NCBI RefSeq assembly: GCF_041346945.1
Contig: NZ_CP166850.1
Span: forward strand, 868,001-932,000
Length of the DNA stretch: 64,000 bases
DNA from: Amycolatopsis sp. cg9
GTDB taxonomy: Bacteria > Actinomycetota > Actinomycetes > Mycobacteriales > Pseudonocardiaceae
Direction: 5' to 3'
Shown: piece by piece, positions 46,233 to 53,141 of the stretch
Layout of the letters: every line of letters begins with the position of its first letter
Numbering within the stretch: the stretch's first letter is position 1
Position numbers and translations under genes: made by a program
The notes under the pieces: model-generated
Told to the model about the DNA's origin: nothing
Databases searched by the model: none
What the model saw: the letters and a program-made list of their open reading frames with translations, nothing else

Positions 46233-46379
46233 GGTGTGCCCTGGTCGGGCGCTTTCATCGGTCTCGGCCACGTCACGGCGGGCATCCACGTGAGGCGTTA
46301 ACCGTGATCAGACGCGTGGTCTCTACACTGGCCCGGGCGGGAATCCGTCCGCAGCCACCAGAGGGAGAACGCGGGAGCC

Positions 46380-47225
46380 ATGGCGAACGGGACAACTCGG
46401 AAAAAGGGGTCGGCGGTGAAGGCGGCCCGCGGTTCCGTGGTGAGCAAGAAGGGCACGCCCTGGGGCACGATCATCGCCGTCGTGGCCATCGTCGCACTGG
46501 CCGCCGCCGTGATCACCTACTACATGGTGGCGTCCGCGCCGAAGCGCGAGCAGTCCGACCGCGAGGCGGCGGCCGCGTCCTTCGCGCCGACGGCGTCCGA
46601 CCCGGACCCCTCCAAGCGCATCCCCGGCGTGGTGACCGCGACCTACACCGGCAGCGTGCACGTGCTCCCGACCGAGCGCGTCGCCTACGACAAGACCCCG
46701 CCGTTCGGCGGCCCGCACGACGGCTACTGGGCCACCTGCACCGGCACGGTGTACCCGAACGCCGTCCGCACCGAGAACATGGTGCACGGCCTCGAGCACG
46801 GCGCCGTCTGGATCGCCTACAACCCGCAGCAGATCACCGGTGACGCGCTGAACCTGCTCAAGGTCCGCGTCGAGGGCAAGCCGTACACCATGATGTCGCC
46901 GTACCCGGGCCTCGACAAGCCGATCTCGCTGCAGTCGTGGGGCCACCAGCTGAAGGTGGACAAGGCCGACGACGCGCGCATCGACGAGTTCATCGCGGCG
47001 CTGCGGAGCAACCCGAACGGCGTCTACCCCGAGGTCGGCGCCTCCTGCGACGCGCTCGGCGCGGGCCAGTTCGACCCGGACAACCCGCCCCCGTTCGACC
47101 CGTCGAAGCCGGGCCCGGACGCCAAGCCGATGGACTACAAGGGCACGCCGAACGCCCAGGCCGACCAGAACGGCGGCATGAGCCAGCAGCCGTCCGCACC
47201 CGCGTCGGGCACGCCCACCAAGTGA
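46380..47225 (+). CDS. DUF3105 membrane-anchored protein
   Basis: 281 residues: a basic N-terminus, one transmembrane helix (GTIIAVVAIVALAAAVITYYM, about residues 28-48) and an extracytoplasmic domain. The DUF3105 core contains PPFGGPHDGYWATCTGTVY and NMVHGLEHGAVWIAY, with two His residues and two Cys (the other in VGASCDALG) that could form a disulfide or metal site. The tail is Pro-rich and disordered. It is divergent from argS and overlaps the DUF305 gene by 4 bp (GTGA). Function is unknown; this pair often occurs together in actinobacteria. Confidence 0.85.
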   Translation: MANGTTRKKGSAVKAARGSVVSKKGTPWGTIIAVVAIVALAAAVITYYMVASAPKREQSDREAAAASFAPTASDPDPSKRIPGVVTATYTGSVHVLPTERVAYDKTPPFGGPHDGYWATCTGTVYPNAVRTENMVHGLEHGAVWIAYNPQQITGDALNLLKVRVEGKPYTMMSPYPGLDKPISLQSWGHQLKVDKADDARIDEFIAALRSNPNGVYPEVGASCDALGAGQFDPDNPPPFDPSKPGPDAKPMDYKGTPNAQADQNGGMSQQPSAPASGTPTK

Positions 47226-47914
47226 GTTCCGAAGAGGCTCAGGAGCAGCCCACCTGGTCGCGCTGGGTGATCATCGGCGGAACGCTCCTCGCGGTCCTGC
47301 TGATCGGCGCGACGGCGGGCATGTTCCTGACCCGCACGATCGACGACGCCCCGGCTGCCACCCCGGCAGCCGGGTCCGTCGAGGTCGGCTTCGCCCAGGA
47401 CATGTCGACGCACCACCTCCAGGCCGTGACGATGGCCGGCTGGGCTCGCGACCACTCGACGGACCCGGAGATCCGCCAGCTGGCGTTCGACATCGAGCGC
47501 ACCCAGCTGGAGCAGGTCGGCCGCATGAAGGGCTGGCTCATGCTGTGGGACCAGCCCGAGCAGCCCATCGGCGCCCCGATGAAGTGGATGACGGAGCCGA
47601 TGCAGGGCCACGACGGCATGGCGATGGGCACGTCCTCGGTCAACCCGGGCGCGGGTCCCCTGATGCCGGGCATGGCCACCGAGGCCGAGCTGGCCAAGCT
47701 GCGCTCGCTGTCGGGCAAGCAGCTGGACGTGTACTTCCTCCAGCTGATGCTCCGCCACCACCAGGGCGGCACGACGATGGCCCAGTACGCGGCGGCCCAT
47801 TCGAACCTGACGGCGTTGCAGGCTCTGGTGCGGAGCATTTTGACTTCGCAGGGGGCCGAGATGGACCAGATGAAGCTGATGCTCTCCGCCCGGGGCGCGC
47901 AGCCGCTGCCCTGA
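47222..47914 (+). CDS. DUF305 membrane-anchored protein
   Basis: 230 residues with an N-terminal transmembrane helix (WVIIGGTLLAVLLIGATAGM) and a four-helix DUF305 domain. The paired His motifs DMSTHHLQAVTMAGWA and MLRHHQGGTTMAQYA, with Met-rich stretches between them (MQGHDGMAMG), are typical and suggest a copper- or other metal-binding role outside the membrane. It is translationally coupled to DUF3105. The NLR-like gene on the other strand ends 19 bp downstream. Confidence 0.87.
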   Translation: MSSEEAQEQPTWSRWVIIGGTLLAVLLIGATAGMFLTRTIDDAPAATPAAGSVEVGFAQDMSTHHLQAVTMAGWARDHSTDPEIRQLAFDIERTQLEQVGRMKGWLMLWDQPEQPIGAPMKWMTEPMQGHDGMAMGTSSVNPGAGPLMPGMATEAELAKLRSLSGKQLDVYFLQLMLRHHQGGTTMAQYAAAHSNLTALQALVRSILTSQGAEMDQMKLMLSARGAQPLP

Positions 47915-47933
47915 GCGACGCCCGGAAGCCGAG

Positions 47934-50540
47934 TCAGGTATCGGGGTGCTCGTCGCCGACGACCCGGTTGCGGCGGGCGAGGGTGTCCTCGTCCAGCTCA
48001 CGCGCCCGCTCGTGCTCACCCAACCTCGTGAGGCCGACGACGAGGTTGTGGGCGGAGTTGAGGGTATCGGGGTGATCCTCACCGAGAACCCGCTTCCGCC
48101 GCGCCAAGGTGTCCTCGTCCAGCTCACGCGCCCGCTGGTACTCGCCCAGGTTGAGGAAGCAGATGGCGAGGTTGCTGGCTGAGACGAGGGTGTCGGGGTG
48201 ATCCTCACCGAGAACCCGCTTCCGCCGCGCCAAGGTGTCCTCGTCCAGCTCACGCGCCCGCTGATACTCGCCCAGGTTGGTGAAGCAGGTGGCGAGGTTG
48301 TTGGCGGCGAGGAGGGTGTCGGGGTGATCCTCACCGAGAACCCGCTTCCGCCGCGTGAAGGTGTCCTCGTTCAGCTCGCGAGCTCGCTGATGGTCACCCA
48401 GCCCGCCGAGGTCGATGGCGAGGCTGAGGGCGGAGTTGAGGGTGTCGGGGTGGTCCTCACCGAGAACCCGCTTCCGTCGCGCGAGAGTGTCCTCGTCCAG
48501 CTCACGCGCGCGCTCGTACTCACCCAAGTCACTGAGGTCGAGGGCGAGGCCGAGGGCGGAGTTGAGGGTATCGGGGTGATCCTCACCGAGAACCCGCTTC
48601 CGCCGCGCGAGAGTGTCCTCGTCCAGCTCACGCGCCCGCTCGTACTCACCCACCCTCCTCAGGCCGGCGGCGAGGTTGTTGGCCGCCACGAGGGTGCTGC
48701 GGTGGTCGTCGCCGTGTGCGTCCTTGTAGAGCGTGTGTGCCCGTTCGCGCAGGGGCAGCCCGGCGCGCGCGTTGCCGCGGGTTTGGAGGTATATCCCGGC
48801 GTAGGTGAGCAAGGCACCGATTTCCGCTGTCACTGTTCGTATCGCGCGCGCCGGGTCGCAAACGGCGAGCACGTGCGGCAGGAGGGACTGCCACGGCGGC
48901 CAGCTCGCCGGGTTGTTCAAGGGGTTGTCGGGCAACCCCGCACGCAGCAGGCGAACTGCGATGACGGGCCAGGCGACGCTCTGGTCGTCTTCGGCGGTGT
49001 TGCCATGGCTGCTTCGAGCCCGCAGCAGCGCGGCGGGAACGCGGTGGAGCTGGATGGTGGTCGTGGTGACCTCGGCCAGGCCGCGGTTGCGCAGGGCGGC
49101 GGTGAGTTCGGCGAACGCCAGCGGATCCCGCGCGGCGGCTCCGGCGTCGCCGGCCTGGTGGGTGAGCAGGGTGAGGGGCACCGGTTCCGGCGCCAGCCAC
49201 GCCACCAGGGTCAGCGTGTTCAGCGCCGCGGGGTTCTCGTGAGCGAGCTGGTCGAACGACATCGTCCAGGCCGCGGCCAGCGAGACGGGATAGCTGCTGC
49301 CGTCGTCGTGGTACGCCAAGAGGTCGTGGGCGCGCTGGGCGTGCAGGTCGAGGTAGGTGTCGGCGGTCCAGCCGGTCGACGCCAGCAGGCGTGAAGCTTG
49401 ATCGACGGCCAAGGGCAGATCCCCCAGGGCGCCGGCGATGCGGTCGGCGTCGGGTTCGGTGAGCTGGTCACAGCGGCTTTGCAGCAGCTGGACGGACTCG
49501 GACCGGGTGAATTCCCGCACCGGCAACGCGGCACCGATGTCGCCCCAGTTCGGATTGCGGGAGGTGACGACGACGTGCCCGTCGCCGCCGGGCAGCAGCG
49601 GCCGCAGGGCGGCGGGGTCTTCGGCGTTGTCGAACACCAGCAGCCACCGCTCACGGGACTGCAGCGCCCCGCGCAACCGGGCCAGCGCGACCTTCGGCGG
49701 ATCCTGCCCGGTGGCCAGGTCCAAGGCCTGGGCGAGGTCGGCGAGGTGACCGGCGATGAGGCCGGGGTCTTCGGAGGGGATCCACCAGGCGACGTCGTAG
49801 TCGTCGGCGTGGCGGTGGGCGTATTCGATCGCGGTGGTGCTCTTGCCGACGCCGCCCATCCCGTTGAGCGCCTGCACCACGGCCGGCTGCCCCGAGCACA
49901 ACGCCGCGCGCAGCCCGGTCAGCAGCTCGTCGCGACCGGTGAACGCAACCGTGCGAGCGGGGACGTTCGAGATCCGGCCCGCGGGCATCGATGTCTGCCG
50001 AGGCCGCACAGTCCGATTCAGCGCCAGCAGCAGCTTGGTTTCCAGCTCACCGGGTGAGGAAACCTTGGTCACAGTCAGGCCGCTGTCGTGCAGCCGCTGC
50101 CGGAACGCCTCCTGCCGGGGGCCGTACCGCAGGTCCCGGAACAACGAGGCCGGCCCGTCGGTGTCCTCGGTGAGCACGAACACCAGCCGTTCCATGCCGG
50201 CCTCGGTGGCGAGCTGGAACTCCTGCTCACAGTACGAAACGTCCGGGCGATCGCGCACCGGCATGCCGTACCGGAACCCGGCGATCAGCACGTAGATGTC
50301 GGCCTCGGCCAGCATCTCCCGGTCCAGCTGCTCCGGCGCCGCGTCCCGGGCGGTGAAGTCGTCCATGTCCACGACCGCGTCCCCGGCCTTGGCCACCGCC
50401 GCTTTCGCCGCCGCCACGAACGAGCGCGGCTTCGGCAGCTCACCCAGCTCGCTCGTGTGGCTGAGGAACACCCGCCGCGCCGGCGGCTTCCTCGCGTGCC
50501 CTTCGGCAGACTCCCCGACCGCCAACACCCGCTCCCTCAC
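47934..50540 (-). CDS. NLR-like STAND protein: DUF4062, NB-ARC, TPR (copy A)
   Basis: 868 residues. Residues about 22-125 form a DUF4062 (TIR-like) domain: RRVFLSHTSELGELP and DREMLAEADIYVLIAGFRYG. The NB-ARC ATPase follows, with P-loop GMGGVGKST (227-235), Walker B LLVFDNAED (300-308) and GDLPLA (373-378), then a winged-helix-like part. From about 600 to the end are six 42-residue TPR units built on RARELDEDTLARRKRVLGED, the last cut short. STAND proteins are signal-activated switches; antiphage, stress or developmental roles are possible. GTG 50540 is used, though a TTG five codons later has a better placed GAGGGAG. Confidence 0.85.
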   Translation of the reverse strand: MRERVLAVGESAEGHARKPPARRVFLSHTSELGELPKPRSFVAAAKAAVAKAGDAVVDMDDFTARDAAPEQLDREMLAEADIYVLIAGFRYGMPVRDRPDVSYCEQEFQLATEAGMERLVFVLTEDTDGPASLFRDLRYGPRQEAFRQRLHDSGLTVTKVSSPGELETKLLLALNRTVRPRQTSMPAGRISNVPARTVAFTGRDELLTGLRAALCSGQPAVVQALNGMGGVGKSTTAIEYAHRHADDYDVAWWIPSEDPGLIAGHLADLAQALDLATGQDPPKVALARLRGALQSRERWLLVFDNAEDPAALRPLLPGGDGHVVVTSRNPNWGDIGAALPVREFTRSESVQLLQSRCDQLTEPDADRIAGALGDLPLAVDQASRLLASTGWTADTYLDLHAQRAHDLLAYHDDGSSYPVSLAAAWTMSFDQLAHENPAALNTLTLVAWLAPEPVPLTLLTHQAGDAGAAARDPLAFAELTAALRNRGLAEVTTTTIQLHRVPAALLRARSSHGNTAEDDQSVAWPVIAVRLLRAGLPDNPLNNPASWPPWQSLLPHVLAVCDPARAIRTVTAEIGALLTYAGIYLQTRGNARAGLPLRERAHTLYKDAHGDDHRSTLVAANNLAAGLRRVGEYERARELDEDTLARRKRVLGEDHPDTLNSALGLALDLSDLGEYERARELDEDTLARRKRVLGEDHPDTLNSALSLAIDLGGLGDHQRARELNEDTFTRRKRVLGEDHPDTLLAANNLATCFTNLGEYQRARELDEDTLARRKRVLGEDHPDTLVSASNLAICFLNLGEYQRARELDEDTLARRKRVLGEDHPDTLNSAHNLVVGLTRLGEHERARELDEDTLARRNRVVGDEHPDT
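47945..48690 (-). repeat. 126-bp tandem repeats encoding TPR units, copy A
   Basis: Six copies of a 126-bp unit occur at exact spacing; the word GTGTCCTCGT (plus strand) recurs at 47983, 48109, 48235, 48361, 48487 and 48613. Units are highly similar at DNA level, including third positions, so they expanded or homogenised recently. Each unit is one 42-residue TPR. Confidence 0.85.
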
Positions 50541-50605
50541 GCCGCCGACACTCTGGAACAGTCTCCACGACCCAGGCGGGCGTTACGGGACGACGAAGCC
50601 CGCTA
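50541..50605 (-). repeat. Duplicated upstream block of NLR copy A
   Basis: The 65 bp before the copy A start read, on the minus strand, almost the same as 53081-53141 before copy B, including TGGAGACTGTTCCAGAGTG immediately upstream and GTCCCGTAACGCCCGC further out. The duplication therefore included the promoter or leader. Confidence 0.8.
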
Positions 50606-51523
50606 CCAGGAAAGTTCCTGGCACCGCCGAGCGCACTGCGGCGCCTCCACCTGCAACGTCGCGTGCTCGATCGCGTACCGCGACGACAGCAGGTTCTGCG
50701 CCTCCGTCAGCACGTCCGATTGCTGTGCGGGCGGCGCCAGCGTCAGGTGCGCCGAAGCGACCTCCATGCCCGACGTGAGCGTCCAGACGTGCAGGTCGTG
50801 CACGTCCGCCACGCCCGGGAGCGCGGCCAGCTCGGCGTTGATCGCGCCGACGTCGACGCCCTGCGGGGCGTGCTGGAAGAGGATGCGCAGCGCCCGGCGG
50901 GCCAGCACCCACGTGCGGGGCAGGACGAACAGGCCGATCGCCACGCCGATGATCGGGTCGGCGTAGCGCCAGCCCGTCAGCAACGTCAGCGCGCCGCTGA
51001 TCAGGACGCCGACCGAGCCGATCAGGTCCGCGAGCACCTCGAGGTACGCGCCGCGGACGTTGAGGCTCTCCTTCGCCCCCGAGCGCAGCACCGAGAACGA
51101 CACGATGTTGGCCGCCAGGCCGGCCGCCGCGGCGAGGAAGACCGGCAGGCCGGGGACCGCGGGCGGGTCGCTGATGCGGCCGATGGCCTCGACGAGGACG
51201 TAGCCCGCGACGCCGAAGAGCAGGATCGCGTTGCCGAGCGCCGCCAGCACCTCCGCGCGGTAGAGGCCGAAGGTGCGGCTGACCGTGGGGCCGCTGCGGC
51301 GCGCCAGGATGATCGCGGCCAGGGCCATGCCGACGCCGAGGACGTCGGTGAACATGTGCGCGGCGTCGGAGATCAGGGCCAGTGAACCGGTCGCGAAGCC
51401 GACGACGAACTCGAGGACCATGAAGCCGGCGCCGATGGCCAGGGCGATGGTCAGGCTCCGCACGTACCGGCCCGACGCGCTCGCCGGCGCGATCGCGTGC
51501 CCGTGGCCGTGTCCCTGCCCCAT
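50603..51523 (-). CDS. Cation diffusion facilitator family transporter
   Basis: 306 residues: a His-rich start (GQGHGHGHA), six transmembrane spans and a cytoplasmic C-terminal domain (VHDLHVWTLTSGMEVASAHL). The first half of the metal site is SDAAHMFTDVLGVGMAL. The second half reads YLEVLADLIGSVGV, with Glu where Zn transporters have His and the following Asp kept. It probably exports Zn, Cd or Co. It has a promoter containing an ArsR/SmtB-like dyad, but no such regulator gene is adjacent. It lies between the two NLR genes. Confidence 0.9.
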   Translation of the reverse strand: MGQGHGHGHAIAPASASGRYVRSLTIALAIGAGFMVLEFVVGFATGSLALISDAAHMFTDVLGVGMALAAIILARRSGPTVSRTFGLYRAEVLAALGNAILLFGVAGYVLVEAIGRISDPPAVPGLPVFLAAAAGLAANIVSFSVLRSGAKESLNVRGAYLEVLADLIGSVGVLISGALTLLTGWRYADPIIGVAIGLFVLPRTWVLARRALRILFQHAPQGVDVGAINAELAALPGVADVHDLHVWTLTSGMEVASAHLTLAPPAQQSDVLTEAQNLLSSRYAIEHATLQVEAPQCARRCQELSW

Positions 51524-51555
51524 ACCGCCTCCGTTCCCGGTTCACCGTCGCCGCA

Positions 51556-51584
51556 AACATATAGTGAGATGCGCATATGTGCAA
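51556..51584 (-). promoter_or_regulatory. CDF promoter with ArsR/SmtB-like operator
   Basis: On the minus strand a -35 TTGCAC (51584-51579) and a -10 TATGTT (51561-51556) are 17 bp apart. The inverted repeat ACATAT...ATATGT (51557-51580) covers the spacer and touches both boxes. This AT-rich dyad is the kind bound by ArsR/SmtB metal sensors. It stands 33 bp before the CDF ATG. Confidence 0.65.
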
Positions 51585-51642
51585 CAGAGGGCAGCCTAAG
51601 TTCACCCACTCGGAAAGCTACCCCGGACGGCGGTGGCGACCA

Positions 51643-51674
51643 ATCCACCAGGCGGGGTTTCCCGCCTGGTGGAT
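51643..51674 (-). terminator. Hairpin terminator after the epoxide hydrolase gene
   Basis: Two perfect 14-bp arms (51643-51656 and 51661-51674, e.g. ATCCACCAGGCGGG) enclose the loop GTTT. It begins 3 bp after the hydrolase stop on the minus strand. There is no U-run, as is common in actinomycetes. It also insulates the CDF promoter downstream. Confidence 0.8.
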
Positions 51675-51677
51675 CCG

Positions 51678-52790
51678 TCACGCTTCGCGAACCAGCCGGA
51701 AGAACCCGCGAACCTGCTCGACGAACAACTGCGGCTGCTCGAGCGCGGCGAAGTGCCCGCCGACGGGCAGCTCCTCGAACCACCGCAGGTCGGTGTAGCG
51801 CTGCTCGGCCTGCCGCCGCGACGGCCGCACGATCTCCTTGGGGAACACCGAAACCCCGGCCGGCACGTCCACCGTGGACAGATCGCGATCGTTGTTCTCC
51901 CAGTACATCCGCGCCGAGGAGGCCGCCGTCGCGGTGAACCAGTAGACGGAGATGTCGTCGAGGATCTTCTGCCGGTCGACGGCTTCCTCGGGGTGCCCCT
52001 TGTGGTCGGTCCAGGCCCAGAACTTCTCGACGATCCAGGCGGCCTGCCCGGCGGGCGAGTCGGTGAGCCCGTACCCGAGCGTCTGCGGCCGCGTGCCCTG
52101 CTCGGCGGAGTACCCGCTCCCGGTCCGCCGGAACTCCTGCAGGTCGGCGAGCGCCCGCTCCTCGGCGGCCGTCAGATCGCCCTGGTCCATCCGCACGGGC
52201 GCGAAGTTGACGTGCACCCCGGCCACCCGCTCCGCCGCGACCTGCGCGAGCGAGTTGGTGATGGCGGCACCCCAGTCACCACCCTGGGCGCCGTAGCGGT
52301 CGTAGCCGAGCGACACCATCAGCGCGTCCCACAGCGCGGCGACCCGCGGGATCTTCAACGCGGGCTTGTCGCTCCACCCGAACCCGGGCAGCGACGGCAC
52401 GACGACGTGGAACGCATCGGCCGGATCACCCCCGTACGCCCCGGGATCGGTGAGCGGCCCGATGACGTCGAGGAACTCCAGCACCGACCCGGGCCACCCG
52501 TGCGTGAGCACGAGCGGCAGCGCGTCCGGTTGTTCGGACTCGACGTGCAGGTAGTGCACCCCGACCCCGTCGACGGTCGCCCGGAACTGCGGGAAGGCGT
52601 TCAGCCGCCGCGCGAACCCGAAGTCGTACTCCTCACCCCAGTCCCGGCAGAGCTCCTTGACGTAGGCCAGCGGCACCCCCTGCGACCAATCGCCCACGGT
52701 CTCCGCCTCGGGCCACCGAGTCCGCCGCAACCGCTCCCGCAGGTCGGCGACATCACTCTCATCGAGAGCTACCTGGAACGGCTCAGCCAT
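51678..52790 (-). CDS. Epoxide hydrolase, EHN-domain alpha/beta hydrolase
   Basis: 370 residues. The N-terminal EHN segment (DVADLRERLRRTRWPEAE, then LCRDWGEEYDF) precedes an alpha/beta hydrolase core. The oxyanion motif is LTHGWPGSVLEFLDV, the nucleophile Asp is in YGAQGGDWGAAI, the lid tyrosine region is VYWFTATAASSARMYW and the catalytic His is in VGGHFAALEQP. It hydrolyses epoxides to diols; the physiological substrate is unknown. ATG 52790 has AGGAG just upstream. It lies inside the interval bounded by the two NLR genes. Confidence 0.9.
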   Translation of the reverse strand: MAEPFQVALDESDVADLRERLRRTRWPEAETVGDWSQGVPLAYVKELCRDWGEEYDFGFARRLNAFPQFRATVDGVGVHYLHVESEQPDALPLVLTHGWPGSVLEFLDVIGPLTDPGAYGGDPADAFHVVVPSLPGFGWSDKPALKIPRVAALWDALMVSLGYDRYGAQGGDWGAAITNSLAQVAAERVAGVHVNFAPVRMDQGDLTAAEERALADLQEFRRTGSGYSAEQGTRPQTLGYGLTDSPAGQAAWIVEKFWAWTDHKGHPEEAVDRQKILDDISVYWFTATAASSARMYWENNDRDLSTVDVPAGVSVFPKEIVRPSRRQAEQRYTDLRWFEELPVGGHFAALEQPQLFVEQVRGFFRLVREA

Positions 52791-52939
52791 CACGGCTCCT
52801 TCGGGTGGGGTTCCCACGCTAGCGACGCCGCGCGGAGCCGATCAACTTCATAGCGTTGACCTGGGAAAACGCGGGTGGGGGAACCTGCGCGCGAGGGGTA
52901 CGGGGGATGCGCTAAGCTTTCGGAGTCGCCCAGCGATGG

Positions 52940-53012
52940 GCCCTCGTAGCTCAGGGGATAGAGCACTGCCCTCCGGAGGCAGGTGTCGCAGGTTCGAATC
53001 CTGCCGAGGGCA
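52940..53012 (+). tRNA. tRNA-Arg (anticodon CCG)
   Basis: A complete cloverleaf: acceptor GCCCTCG pairs with CGAGGGC, the D arm is GCTCAGGGGATAGAGC, the anticodon stem CTGCC/GGCAG encloses CTCCGGA with anticodon CCG at 52973-52975, and the T arm contains GGTTCGAATCC. The discriminator base is A53012; the genome continues CCCC, so the final A of CCA is added enzymatically. It reads CGG codons. In mycobacteria the equivalent tRNA lies close to argS; here 6.7 kb separates them. NLR copy B starts 130 bp downstream. Confidence 0.97.
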
Positions 53013-53080
53013 CCCCTTTATCAGCGGAAACCCGCTTATCACCAATTCACATCCGGACACCGTCGTGTCCGACTCGCTCA

Positions 53081-53141
53081 CTTCGTCGTCGTCCCGTAAC
53101 GCCCGCGTGAATCGTGGAGACTGTTCCAGAGTGTCGGCGGC
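53081..53141 (+). repeat. Duplicated upstream block of NLR copy B
   Basis: The 61 bp before copy B match the block before copy A (50541-50605 in reverse), with a 3-bp indel in a GTC run and a few substitutions near 53107-53112. The last 30 bp before the start are identical. Confidence 0.8.

Noticed and set aside
47945..48690. Regular repeats as a possible CRISPR array
   Set aside because: The period is 126 bp with no unique spacers, and the units are in-frame TPR codons.
52791..53141. Integrase-type attachment repeat around tRNA-Arg
   Set aside because: No copy of the tRNA 3' end and no integrase was found within the window.
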